Positions 18,055-26,374 of a DNA stretch of 54,092 bases are shown here, in pieces (position 1 is the first letter of the stretch; each line of letters starts with the position of its first letter). The translations under genes and the position numbers were made by a program. The DNA is taken from positions 1 to 54,092 of the forward strand of contig NZ_JABWGX010000031.1 of NCBI RefSeq assembly GCF_021730435.1, read 5' to 3'. The notes beneath the pieces were generated by a model. It was not told the origin of the DNA, ran no database searches, and saw only the letters and a program-made list of their open reading frames with translations. This DNA is from Xanthobacter agilis (lineage in GTDB: Bacteria; Pseudomonadota; Alphaproteobacteria; Rhizobiales; Xanthobacteraceae).

Positions 18055-18471
18055 TCACTCCGGAATGACCGCGGTGCCGTCGATCTCCACCAGCCACTCG
18101 GGCCGGGCCAGGGCGCTCACCACGAGCCCGGTGGAGACCGGATGCACGCCCTTGATGTATTCGCCCATGGTGCGATAGATGGCCTCGCGGTGACGCACGT
18201 CGGTGATGTAGACGACCACCTTGACCAGGTGCTCCATGCTGCCGCCGGCCTCCTCGATCAGCTGCTTCATGTTCCGCATGACCTTGTGGGTCTGCTCCAC
18301 CGGATCGTGGCTGTCGATATTGACCGCGTCGTCGAGATTCTGCGGGCACTGGCCGCGCAGCCACACGATCCTGCCGCCCTGCGTCACCACCGCCTGAGCC
18401 AGATCGTTGTCGAGCTTCTGCTCGGGGTAGGTGTCCTTGGTGTTGAACTTGCGAATGCGGGTGTGCGCCAT
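18055..18471 (-). CDS. Rid (YjgF/YER057c/UK114) family protein
   Basis: This 138-residue Rid-fold protein has QAVVTQGGRIVWLRGQ, the EQTHKVMRNMKQLIEEAGGSMEHLVKVVVYITD stretch and terminal LVEIDGTAVIP. RidA itself hydrolyses reactive enamines/imines, and the pyrimidine-pathway member RutC acts on aminoacrylate. The catalytic-arginine region here (VSALARPEWLVEI) differs from canonical RidA in spacing, so it belongs to another Rid subgroup. The start at 18471 is chosen for the GGAG 7 nt upstream; an in-frame ATG at 18483 is possible. Operon context suggests quenching or hydrolysis of an imine from amine oxidation. Confidence 0.82.
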   Translation of the reverse strand: MAHTRIRKFNTKDTYPEQKLDNDLAQAVVTQGGRIVWLRGQCPQNLDDAVNIDSHDPVEQTHKVMRNMKQLIEEAGGSMEHLVKVVVYITDVRHREAIYRTMGEYIKGVHPVSTGLVVSALARPEWLVEIDGTAVIPE

Positions 18472-18522
18472 TGCGCTCTCCATGGGATCTCGGGTTGAAG
18501 CCGCCGGAACGGACCGATTCAC

Positions 18523-19809
18523 TCAGACGGTTTCAGGACGCCGCTGGGCGGCATCGCGGTAGGCGGCATAACTGCGCTGGATCACGATCTGGTCGGCCAG
18601 ATACTTGGCATCGTGCCACACGCCCCAGATGAAGCTTGAGCCGCGCCGCGACTGCCAGGGCAGCCCCAGGAAATAGATGCCCGGCTCGGTGGAAACGCCG
18701 CGCTGATGCTTCGGCTTCCCGCTCTCGTCGCACGCATCGACCTTCATCCAGCCATAGTCGAGCGCGAAGCCCGTCGCCCAAATGATGGTGGTGATCCCCG
18801 CCTGCGCGAGGTCGAGGGCGAGGATGGGATCGGTCACGCAATCCGCATCCGGCACCCGCGTGCGCGCCTCCGGCTCCACCGGCAGGTCGAGGCCGTTGCG
18901 GGCGATATAGGCGTCGGCCTCGTCCAGCAGCGAGCGATAATTCTCATCCCCCTGCGCCAGATTTGCGGCAAGATCGGGCGCGAAGGTCAGCGCGCCGCCC
19001 ACCCAGCCCTGCGTCCGCCCGACCAGGGTCATGCCCTGCGCGGCGAGGCGCCGGAAGTCGATGGTATGGCCGCCCTGGGCGCCGCTCACCGCGATCGTCA
19101 CATGCTCCTTGCCGGGTTCCTGGGCGGCGGCGTCCCACTTGCCGAGCACGCCGAGCCACCACACGAAATCGCGGCCGCGATAGCTCCGGGGCGGACGGTC
19201 GTGCGGCCCGACCGAAAGATAGACGCGCCGGCCGGACGCCAGGAGTTCTTCCGCGATCTGGACGCCCGAGGAGCCGGCCCCCACCACCAGCACCGCGCCG
19301 GCCGCGAGCTGCGCCGGATTGCGGTAGTCGACGGAGTGCATCTGCGCCACCCCCGTCTCGGCGGGAACAAGCGCGGGGATGATGGGGCGCTGGAAGGGGC
19401 CGGTCGCGGCCACGATGCGATCGGCCTCGATCACGCCGGCCGAGGTTTCGACACGGAAACCGGGGCGTCCGGCATTCCGCTCCACCTTCAGGACTTCGAC
19501 GCCGCAGCGCACCGGCGCCGCGATCTTCTCGGCATAGGCGACGAAATAATCAGCGACCGCTTCCTTGGCCACGAAGTCGTCCGGACCCGACATGGGGTCC
19601 ACATCGGAAAACGAGAGATCGGGGAACCGATCGTGCCACGCCGGCCCGTTGGCAACCAGCGAATCCCAGCGCTCGGAGCGCCAGCGCTCGGCGATGCGGG
19701 AGCGCTCCAGGACCAGATGGGGCACGCCGCTCCGCCTCAAATGCGCGCTCATGGCCAATCCGGCCTGCCCCGCGCCGACGATCAGCGTATCCGTCTTTTC
19801 AACCGACAT
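18523..19809 (-). CDS. Flavoprotein monooxygenase, CzcO/FMO-like
   Basis: This 428-residue FAD protein has two Rossmann fingerprints, VGAGQAGLAMSAHL near residue 11 and VGAGSSGVQIAEEL near 178. ATGFALDYGWM matches the ATG motif of FMO/CzcO-type proteins. Members are annotated as monooxygenases of amines, ketones or siderophore precursors, but most are untested. It is the first gene of the minus-strand FMO-Rid-DUF1028-ALDH-amine dehydrogenase series and has an AT-rich upstream region with an inverted repeat. N-hydroxylation of an amine substrate is one option; plain dehydrogenase activity is another. Confidence 0.75.
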   Translation of the reverse strand: MSVEKTDTLIVGAGQAGLAMSAHLRRSGVPHLVLERSRIAERWRSERWDSLVANGPAWHDRFPDLSFSDVDPMSGPDDFVAKEAVADYFVAYAEKIAAPVRCGVEVLKVERNAGRPGFRVETSAGVIEADRIVAATGPFQRPIIPALVPAETGVAQMHSVDYRNPAQLAAGAVLVVGAGSSGVQIAEELLASGRRVYLSVGPHDRPPRSYRGRDFVWWLGVLGKWDAAAQEPGKEHVTIAVSGAQGGHTIDFRRLAAQGMTLVGRTQGWVGGALTFAPDLAANLAQGDENYRSLLDEADAYIARNGLDLPVEPEARTRVPDADCVTDPILALDLAQAGITTIIWATGFALDYGWMKVDACDESGKPKHQRGVSTEPGIYFLGLPWQSRRGSSFIWGVWHDAKYLADQIVIQRSYAAYRDAAQRRPETV

Positions 19810-19886
19810 TTCTCATACCTCGCTCGTCCTCAAGGACTTCCAGCGGGAACCCCAAGGCTTCATGGTCAATCTATCGACCGCCCTGG

Positions 19887-19903
19887 ATCATAAAAAATAT
19901 GAT
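19887..19903. promoter_or_regulatory. Inverted repeat upstream of the FMO operon
   Basis: ATCATA-AAAAA-TATGAT, perfect 6-bp arms, is 78 bp upstream of the flavoprotein start within the AT-rich part of the 266-bp gap between the two minus-strand genes. This looks like an operator or promoter element for the operon. The rest of the gap (19810-20075) shows no gene. Confidence 0.45.
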
Positions 19904-20075
19904 TTTCTTTGGCAGTGCTTCGGATGATCCTAAACATGCCGTTTTGAATTCATGTCTTCTGCCGTTGAGCGGACAAGCGCCAAGGCTCCGCGGGAGCGCC
20001 ACGGTGGCAACACTCATGTTCGACACGCCCCTTGCGCATGGCGTGACATCATCGGCCCAGCTTCAGGCCGGCGCG

Positions 20076-22175
20076 TCAGTGCGCCACCCAGGGCAAAGGC
20101 CCGTCCGCAAGGCCCGCCACCTCGCGGCGGAAGGGCAGATCGTCGAGGCCGCGGGGCGGGGCATCCAGCTCCTCGGCGAAGCGGCGACCGGCCCACACGG
20201 CGGCGGCGATGGTGCCCGGCGCCAGGGCGTCACCCACACGCGTCACCGACAGGAGGCCGGCATCCGCCCATTCCGCCCGGCGCGCCTCCAGATCCTCGGC
20301 CAGCCCCTTGCGCGGCAGGCGCGCCGTGACCAGGACGATGGAGGCACAGGCGCGCCGCTCCGTGCGCCCGGAATAGACGCAGGCGAGCTCGATCTCGCCC
20401 CGCTCCACCCGCGTCGGCAGACGATGGGGCACGATGGAAACACCCACCTCCAAGAGCCGCGCCTGCACGAAGTGCTGCTCCATGGTCAGCTTCATCCAGG
20501 TGGAGGCTTCCCCGTTGGGGGTGACGAGCGCCACCTCGCGGCCCTCGCGCGCCAGCAGTTCGGCCAGCACGCCGCCCATGTAATAATGGTCGTCGTCGAA
20601 GACGATCACCGGGCCGGCGGCGGGGCGACGGCCCGCCATCAGGTCATCGGGGGTGAGCACCTCCACCCCTTCGGCCAGGGGCAGGGGCCTCAGGAGGCGG
20701 CGGCCGATGCCGTCGGCCCGCCACGTCGCGCCGGTGGCCACCGCCACATGGGCGAAACCGAAGCCCAGCACGTCGTCCGCCGTCAGCCGGCTTTCGCGAT
20801 AGACCTCCACATTGGCCATGGGGTCGATCTGGCCGACCCGGTAATCCACCACCCGCCCCCAGGCGGACAGGCCCGGCAGTCGCCGCTCGGCCACCAGCCG
20901 CCCGCCGAGGTCGCGGGTGGCCTCGGCCAGCGCCACCTCGTAGCCGCGACGCCCCAGCATCATGGCCGCTTCGAGGCCGGCGGGACCGGTACCCACCACC
21001 AGCACCTTGGCGTCGCTTTCCTTCGCCCGGATGCGCTCGGGATGCCAGCCGCGCCGCCATTCCTCGCCCATGGAGGGGTTCTGCGTGCAGCGGATGGGGG
21101 TGGTGGTGTGGTCGCCCGAGACGCACATGTTGCAGCCGATGCACTCGCGGATGTCCTCCATGCGCCCCTCCTCCACCTTTTTCGGCAGGAACGGGTCGGC
21201 GATGGAGGGGCGGGCCGCGCCCACGAGGTCCAGGATGCCCTGGCGGATCATGCGCACCATGGTGTCGGGCGAGGTGAAGCGCCCCACCCCCACCACCGGC
21301 TTGGTGGTGAGCTTCTTCACCCCGGTGACGAACGGCTCCTGATAGCCCTCATCGGCGAAGCGGGAGGTCTGGCTGTCGTTGTCCCAGCTCGAAAGGGTGA
21401 GGTCCCACAGGTCCGGCACCTCGGCCAGGTGGGAGATGATGTCCCGCGCCTCCGCCGCATGGAGCCCCTCGGGGCCGATCAGCTCATCCACGGAGATGCG
21501 GCAGGCCACCCCCATGGTGTCGCCGACCGCGTCCTTGGTGTCCTCGATCAGTTCCTTCAGCAGCCGGCAGCGGTTCTCCAGGCTCCCGCCATATTCGTCG
21601 GTGCGGGTGTTGTGACGGCGCGAGAGAAAGAACATGGCGCCGCCGAACAGCTTGCCCGCATAGACATAGGTGATGTCGTAGCCGGCGGCCTTCGCCCGGA
21701 GCGCGGCGGCGCGGTGCCAGTGGCGCAGGTTGCGGATATCGGTCTTGTCCATGGCGCGGGCCTGGACCGGGTCGTCATAGATGGAGAACACCGGCAAATC
21801 GGCGGGACCGAACGGGATCTCGCGCGAATAGAGGTTCGGCGCGTTCATGCCGTTGTGCGCAAGCTGGAGGCCGGCGAGCGCCCCGTGGGCGTGAACGGCG
21901 TCCGCCATGCGCGCCAGCGCCGGCACGTCCTGGTCGGACCAGTTGCGCAGCTCGATGAAGGGAGAGATGTCGCCGGTTGGGTGGATTTCCACCTGCTCGG
22001 TGCACACCACGCCCCAGCCGCCTTCGGCCTTGATGGCGCGCATGGTGGCGAGCGCGGTGGGGTCGCGATAGCCCATGCCGTTGCAATGGGGCACCTGGTA
22101 GAAACGGTTCCGGGTGGTGACGGGGCCGATCTTCACGGGCTCGAACAAGATGTCGTAACGGGGATCGCGGGGCAC
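20076..22175 (-). CDS. Iron-sulfur flavoprotein, trimethylamine/histamine dehydrogenase family (copy 2)
   Basis: A second, clearly homologous copy of the amine dehydrogenase (699 residues). FMN-linking C31 (FYQVPHC), [4Fe-4S] cysteines in ECIGCNMC...RC, Q61, E75, A106 and the Asp of CVSGD match copy 1. However, the Tyr/His pair becomes Y172-A-G-K175, so the histidine is replaced by lysine. The start is taken as GTG at 22175, because GAGGAG lies 7 nt upstream and the protein then begins MPRDPRYDILFEP like copy 1; an upstream ATG at 22196 is the alternative. It diverges from the M20 gene over a shared operator. It may act on a different amine or form a pair with copy 1. Confidence 0.7.
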   Translation of the reverse strand: MPRDPRYDILFEPVKIGPVTTRNRFYQVPHCNGMGYRDPTALATMRAIKAEGGWGVVCTEQVEIHPTGDISPFIELRNWSDQDVPALARMADAVHAHGALAGLQLAHNGMNAPNLYSREIPFGPADLPVFSIYDDPVQARAMDKTDIRNLRHWHRAAALRAKAAGYDITYVYAGKLFGGAMFFLSRRHNTRTDEYGGSLENRCRLLKELIEDTKDAVGDTMGVACRISVDELIGPEGLHAAEARDIISHLAEVPDLWDLTLSSWDNDSQTSRFADEGYQEPFVTGVKKLTTKPVVGVGRFTSPDTMVRMIRQGILDLVGAARPSIADPFLPKKVEEGRMEDIRECIGCNMCVSGDHTTTPIRCTQNPSMGEEWRRGWHPERIRAKESDAKVLVVGTGPAGLEAAMMLGRRGYEVALAEATRDLGGRLVAERRLPGLSAWGRVVDYRVGQIDPMANVEVYRESRLTADDVLGFGFAHVAVATGATWRADGIGRRLLRPLPLAEGVEVLTPDDLMAGRRPAAGPVIVFDDDHYYMGGVLAELLAREGREVALVTPNGEASTWMKLTMEQHFVQARLLEVGVSIVPHRLPTRVERGEIELACVYSGRTERRACASIVLVTARLPRKGLAEDLEARRAEWADAGLLSVTRVGDALAPGTIAAAVWAGRRFAEELDAPPRGLDDLPFRREVAGLADGPLPWVAH

Positions 22176-22265
22176 GCGGCGGCTCCTCGGCAGCATTCTG
22201 GCGGGTCTGCCGAAAGCTATCGATGGTTCCAGCGCATCGAAATTCGCTTTTTTCTAAGCTCTGGT

Positions 22266-22278
22266 TCGGGACTTCCGA
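22266..22278. promoter_or_regulatory. Candidate LysR-type operator, site 1 (TCGG-N5-CCGA)
   Basis: TCGGGACTTCCGA is an inverted repeat of T-N11-A form in the 201-bp divergent region between amine dehydrogenase copy 2 and the M20 hydrolase. The surrounding 20 bp are nearly identical to site 2 at 23550-23564. Confidence 0.55.
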
Positions 22279-22376
22279 GCCCGATGCCGGCCTTCCCTCT
22301 GCTATGGAGTGCGAACGCGGGGCGGATGTGCGCCCCTTTTCGACGCGCATCGCCGCAAGCGTCCCCGGAGCCCCGG

Positions 22377-23531
22377 ATGTCCGCCCGATCCCTTGACCTT
22401 CTCGACCGGCTGGTCGCCTTCCCCACCGTGTCTTCGGCCTCCAACCGGGAGCTGATCGCCTTCGTGGAGGCATTCCTGGCCGCGCGCGGCATCGAGGCGA
22501 TGCTGGTGCCCAATGCCGACGGCACCAAGGCCAATCTGTTCGCCACCATCGGCCCCAGGGACACCGGCGGCGTCATGCTCTCCGGCCACACCGACGTCGT
22601 TCCGGTGGAAGGCCAGGCTTGGAGTGGCGATCCGTTCCGGTTGCGCGAGGTGGGCGGGCGCCTGCTGGGGCGCGGCACCACGGACATGAAGGGCTTCCTC
22701 GCCTGCGCGCTCGCCGCCGCCGACCGCGCGGCACGCATGGAGCTGGCGCTGCCGCTGCACCTCGCCTTGTCCTATGACGAGGAGATCGGCTGCATCGGCG
22801 TGCGCGGCCTCATCGATGCGCTGGCGCTGGCGCCGTTCCGGCCGCAGATGGCCATCATCGGCGAACCCACCGCCATGGCGGTCGCCACCGGCCACAAGGG
22901 CAAGACGGCATTGCGCGCCCTGTGCTGCGGCCGCGAGGCCCATTCCGCCCTCGCGCCCACCGCCCTCAACGCCATCCACCTCGCCGCCGCCTTCGTGGAC
23001 AAGATCCGCGCCCGGCAGGCGCTGTATGCCCGCGGCGGCGCGCGCGACGCGGCCTACGACGTGCCCTACAGCACCTTCCATGTGGGCCGCATCGCCGGCG
23101 GCACGGCGCTGAACATCGTGCCCAATGCCTGCACGCTGGAGCTGGAATTTCGCAACCTCGCCGAGGACGATCCGGCGACCCTGCTGGCCGAGCTGGAGGC
23201 GGACGCTGAGGCGGTCGCCCTGCCCTGGACCGCCGCCTTCCCCGAGGCGGCGGTGAAGCTGGAGGCCACCAACAGCTATCCGGGCCTCGCCACCGCCGAT
23301 GATGCGCCGGTGGTGGACTTCACCCGATCCCTCACCGGCTCCAACGCACGCATGAAGCTCGCCTTCGGCACCGAGGGCGGACTGTTCCAAAGCCGCCTGT
23401 CCATTCCCACCGTGGTCTGCGGACCCGGCTCCATGGACCAGGGCCATAAGCCCGACGAATGGGTGGCGAGGGACCAGATCGCCGCCTGCGACCACTTCAT
23501 GGATGCGTTGCTGGCCCGCCTGTCCGCCTGA
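22377..23531 (+). CDS. M20 metallohydrolase, ArgE (acetylornithine deacetylase)-like
   Basis: This 384-residue dinuclear zinc amidohydrolase has H71 and D73 (SGHTDVVPVEG), bridging D103 (GRGTTDMKG), catalytic E135-E136 (YDEEIG), E163 (IGEPT) and the C-terminal His in DQGHKPDEW. ArgE relatives remove N-acetyl or N-formyl groups from amino acids. It is far from any arginine gene and surrounded by amine-catabolic enzymes, so deacylation of a pathway intermediate is more likely than ornithine synthesis. The start MSARSLDLLDRLVAFPTVSS matches the family N-terminus. An open frame continues far upstream but is antisense to copy 2. Confidence 0.82.
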   Translation: MSARSLDLLDRLVAFPTVSSASNRELIAFVEAFLAARGIEAMLVPNADGTKANLFATIGPRDTGGVMLSGHTDVVPVEGQAWSGDPFRLREVGGRLLGRGTTDMKGFLACALAAADRAARMELALPLHLALSYDEEIGCIGVRGLIDALALAPFRPQMAIIGEPTAMAVATGHKGKTALRALCCGREAHSALAPTALNAIHLAAAFVDKIRARQALYARGGARDAAYDVPYSTFHVGRIAGGTALNIVPNACTLELEFRNLAEDDPATLLAELEADAEAVALPWTAAFPEAAVKLEATNSYPGLATADDAPVVDFTRSLTGSNARMKLAFGTEGGLFQSRLSIPTVVCGPGSMDQGHKPDEWVARDQIAACDHFMDALLARLSA

Positions 23532-23549
23532 GGGCCTGCGGCCCGCTGG

Positions 23550-23564
23550 TTCGGGCTTTCCGAA
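23550..23564. promoter_or_regulatory. Candidate LysR-type operator, site 2 (TTCGG-N5-CCGAA)
   Basis: Perfect 5-bp arms TTCGG and CCGAA around GCTTT, 111 bp upstream of the HpaB-like gene and 18 bp after the M20 stop. It shares CTGGTTCGGG and TTCCGA with site 1, at a similar distance from the downstream ATG (about 100 bp). Confidence 0.55.
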
Positions 23565-23674
23565 GCAATGGACCGGAAACCCTTATTTTCCTCGGCCCCG
23601 CCGCCGCGACAGGATCGCCTCCACGGGCGGCGCGGCGGCGTCCGCCCGCCTCTCTTCCTGGCAAAGGTCCGGCC

Positions 23675-25195
23675 ATGATCCGCACGGGCGCGCAATATCT
23701 CGAGTCGATCCGCGACGGGCGCGAGGTCTACATCAACGGCGAGCGGGTCCGGGACGTGCCCACCCACCCCATGTTCAAGCCTTTGGTGGACATTCGCGCC
23801 CGCATCTACGACATGCAGTGGGAAGCGCGAACCCGCGACGTGATGACCTTCACCCAGGACGGGGAGGTCAACGGCATCGGCAACAAGCTGCCCATCACCC
23901 AGGAAGATTGGTGGGACAAGCGCCGCGCCACCGATTGCGTGCTGCGCGAGATCGGCGGCGTCGTCACCCGCGTGGGCGACGAGACCGTCGGCGAGATGTG
24001 GTCGCTGTTCGACGGGCAGGACGTGCTCAACGAGGTGGATCCCCGCTTCTCCGAGAACATCCGCAATCATATCGACAAGGTGCTGCACCACGACCCGTTC
24101 CATGTCTCGGCCAACACCGACCCCAAGGGCGACCGCTCCAAGCCGCCGCAGGCGCAGGACCCGGACATGCTGCTGCATGTGGTCAAGGAGACCGACGCCG
24201 GCCTCGTGGTGCGCGGCGCCAAATACGAGACGGCGGCGGCCTATGCCAACCAAGCCTTCACCAAGCCCACCATCGCCGATTGGGGCGACAGCACCTATTC
24301 CGATTATGCGGTGGGCTTCATCTGCGACCTGGGCTCGCCCGGCATCAAGTTCATCTGCCGCACCGGGTTCGCCGGGCAAAGGCCGGCCGCGGACTATCCG
24401 CTTTCCAGCCGGTTCGATGAGGTGGAAGCGCTCGTCATCTTCGACGACGTGCTGATCCCCTGGGAGAACGTGCTGTTCTACCGCCATACGCGGGCGGCCA
24501 TGTTCATCCGCGCGACGCTGCACCGCTATTCGGCCTTCGCCTTCGTGCAGCGCAGCCTTGCCTTCGCCGACATGCTGATCGGCGCCGCGCTGTTCAACGT
24601 GCGCCAGACCGGGCTCGACACGCAGCAGGCGGTGCGGGAGAAGCTGGCCCAGCTCGCGGTCTACCGGGAGGGGATCAACGCCCATCTCACGGCGGCCATC
24701 ACCTTGTCGGAGCGCTCGCCCAGCGGGCTCGCCATGCCGAACCAGTCGCTGCTGTATGCCGGCCGGGTGCTCGCCTGCTCCCAGCTCCACGAGGCGATGC
24801 ACATCGCCCGCGAGCTATGCGGCGGGCAGGTCTGCACCACCCCGGACGCGGCGTCTTTCGCCCATCCCGACACCAGGCCGTGGCTCGACAAATTCTATAC
24901 GATCAACGCCGAGTGGATGGCCGATGACCGCCGCAAGCTGCTGGCGTTTGCCCGCGACCTCCTGAACTCCGATTATGCGGGGCACCGTCTCGCGTTCCAA
25001 TTGTTCGCCCAGTCCCCCCCTTATGCGCACCTCGCCGCCGTCTACCGGAACTTCGACTGGGACGGTCCGCTGGAGTTCGTGAAACGCTCCGCCGGGCTCT
25101 CCGACACCGTGCTGAGCCCGGCCACCCGCGCCACCGCGGACCGCCCGCTCGCGCGCGGGGGTGACACCGGAACGACGCCGCGCGCAGCCGAGTGA
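23675..25195 (+). CDS. HpaB-like flavin-dependent aromatic hydroxylase (oxygenase component)
   Basis: This 506-residue protein covers the 4-hydroxyphenylacetate 3-monooxygenase oxygenase fold (acyl-CoA-dehydrogenase-like): RTGAQYLESIRDGREVYINGERV at the start and a C-terminal helical bundle with ARELCGGQV. These two-component enzymes use FADH2 from a separate reductase (HpaC); no such gene lies in the window. Family members hydroxylate phenols and also N-heterocycles such as pyrrole-2-carboxylate. With neighbouring amine-oxidising and amide-cleaving genes, a hydroxylation that prepares a ring for opening is plausible but unproven. The ATG at 23675 is the first giving the family N-terminus. 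Confidence 0.78.
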   Translation: MIRTGAQYLESIRDGREVYINGERVRDVPTHPMFKPLVDIRARIYDMQWEARTRDVMTFTQDGEVNGIGNKLPITQEDWWDKRRATDCVLREIGGVVTRVGDETVGEMWSLFDGQDVLNEVDPRFSENIRNHIDKVLHHDPFHVSANTDPKGDRSKPPQAQDPDMLLHVVKETDAGLVVRGAKYETAAAYANQAFTKPTIADWGDSTYSDYAVGFICDLGSPGIKFICRTGFAGQRPAADYPLSSRFDEVEALVIFDDVLIPWENVLFYRHTRAAMFIRATLHRYSAFAFVQRSLAFADMLIGAALFNVRQTGLDTQQAVREKLAQLAVYREGINAHLTAAITLSERSPSGLAMPNQSLLYAGRVLACSQLHEAMHIARELCGGQVCTTPDAASFAHPDTRPWLDKFYTINAEWMADDRRKLLAFARDLLNSDYAGHRLAFQLFAQSPPYAHLAAVYRNFDWDGPLEFVKRSAGLSDTVLSPATRATADRPLARGGDTGTTPRAAE

Positions 25196-25198
25196 AAG

Positions 25199-25215
25199 GC
25201 CTCCCCTGGGGAGGC
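25199..25215 (+). terminator. Hairpin after the HpaB-like gene
   Basis: GCCTCCC and GGGAGGC form a 7-bp stem with a 3-nt loop, starting 3 nt after the stop codon at 25193-25195. No U-run follows, so termination efficiency is uncertain. Confidence 0.5.
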
Positions 25216-25314
25216 GTCTTGAAACCCTGTCCGCCGCAAGCCCCCCCGGTGACGCCCGGCCTCCGCGCCTTCGACACATCTCCCCCTCAAGCCGGCATGG
25301 GGCAGGTGTAGAGT

Positions 25315-25333
25315 TGTGTCAAATATAGACACA
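25315..25333. promoter_or_regulatory. Inverted repeat upstream of the second LysR gene
   Basis: TGTGTC and GACACA, perfect arms around AAATATA, 48 bp before the LysR ATG. The AT-rich centre and position suggest an autoregulatory operator or a promoter site. It differs from the TCGG-N5-CCGA sites. Confidence 0.5.
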
Positions 25334-25381
25334 CGCCGGGATTGCTCGCGCCGGGCCCCGGAAACGGGGTAGGGAACGGCC

Positions 25382-26332
25382 ATGCGCTATACGTTGAGGC
25401 AGTTGGAGTATTTCATCGCGGCCGGCGAGACCGGCTCGATCACGCTCGCCTCGGAGCGGATCAGCATTTCCCAGCCCTCGATTTCCACCGCCATCAGCCA
25501 CCTGGAGCAGGAACTGGGCGTCCAGCTGTTCGTGCGCCACCATGCGCAGGGCCTCTCGCTCACCCCCGCCGGCCGCAAGCTGCTGGCCGAGGCCAAGCAC
25601 CTGATCGAGCAGGCCGAGGGGCTCTATGCGGTGGCCTCGGAGGCAACCGACCAGGTGCGCGGGCAATTGTCCGTGGGCTGCATGGTCACGCTGGCGCCCA
25701 TGATCATGCCGGAACTGTCCCATGGCTTCATGTCGGCATTTCCCGCCACCCAGATCCGCCATGTGGAGGCCAACCAGGAATGGCTGTTGGAGGGGCTGCG
25801 GCGGGCCGAGATCGACATCGCGGTCACCTACGACCTCCAGATTCCCGACGGCATCGCCTTCACCCCCCTCGCCAGCCTGGCGCCGCACGTCCTGGTCAGC
25901 GAGGCCCATCCGTTCGCCCGCCTGTCCGCGGTCAGCCTCCAGGATCTGGTCGAGGAACCGCTGATCCTGCTCGACCTGCCCATCAGCCGCGAGTATTTCC
26001 TCGCGCTCTTCCTCAAGGAGGGCTTGCAGCCGAAGATCCACTCGCGCTCCGCCTACCAGGAGGTGGTGCGCACCATGGTGGCCAACGGCTATGGCTACAC
26101 CCTCTTCAACGTGCGCCCGCGCTCCGATTTCGCCCTCGACGGGCGGCGGGTGGTGCGGGTGCGCCTGTCGGGCGAGCACCGGCCGATGGTGGTCGGCACC
26201 GCCACCGTCGCGCAGTTCAAGAAGTCCCGCCTGCTCCAGGCGTTCGAGACCCATTGCCGCTCGTTCATCTCCGATGCCTACATCCCGGGCATGGTGCCGC
26301 CGGCCCTCGACCGGCGGGTGCGCAAGCCCTGA
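25382..26332 (+). CDS. LysR-family transcriptional regulator
   Basis: This 316-residue LysR protein begins MRYTLRQLEYFIAAGETGSIT, with the HTH LASERISISQPSISTAISHLEQELG (residues about 20-44) and a periplasmic-binding-like effector domain. It lies between the HpaB-like gene and the ABC transporter, so it is the best candidate to control the amine/heterocycle cluster and to bind the T-N11-A sites at 22266 and 23550. The inducer is unknown. Not a CatR type: the effector domain is distinct from the regulator at 7976. Confidence 0.88.
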   Translation: MRYTLRQLEYFIAAGETGSITLASERISISQPSISTAISHLEQELGVQLFVRHHAQGLSLTPAGRKLLAEAKHLIEQAEGLYAVASEATDQVRGQLSVGCMVTLAPMIMPELSHGFMSAFPATQIRHVEANQEWLLEGLRRAEIDIAVTYDLQIPDGIAFTPLASLAPHVLVSEAHPFARLSAVSLQDLVEEPLILLDLPISREYFLALFLKEGLQPKIHSRSAYQEVVRTMVANGYGYTLFNVRPRSDFALDGRRVVRVRLSGEHRPMVVGTATVAQFKKSRLLQAFETHCRSFISDAYIPGMVPPALDRRVRKP

Positions 26333-26374
26333 TCCCCCGCGCCGGAAGCCGCTGATCCGCGATGCGCGCATGGT

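Noticed and set aside
13672-22175. 2,4-dienoyl-CoA reductase as the identity of the two large flavoproteins
   Set aside because: Domain layout is similar, but the FMN-linking Cys at residue 30/31 and whole-length resemblance to trimethylamine dehydrogenase favour amine dehydrogenases.
19899-23531. A very long open frame on the plus strand, 1210 codons
   Set aside because: Its first two thirds are antisense to the second iron-sulfur flavoprotein and read as His/Gly/Arg-rich filler. Only the part from 22377 is a real M20 hydrolase.
22377-23531. Arginine-biosynthetic acetylornithine deacetylase
   Set aside because: Metal and catalytic residues fit ArgE, but there are no arginine genes nearby and the gene shares an operator with catabolic genes.
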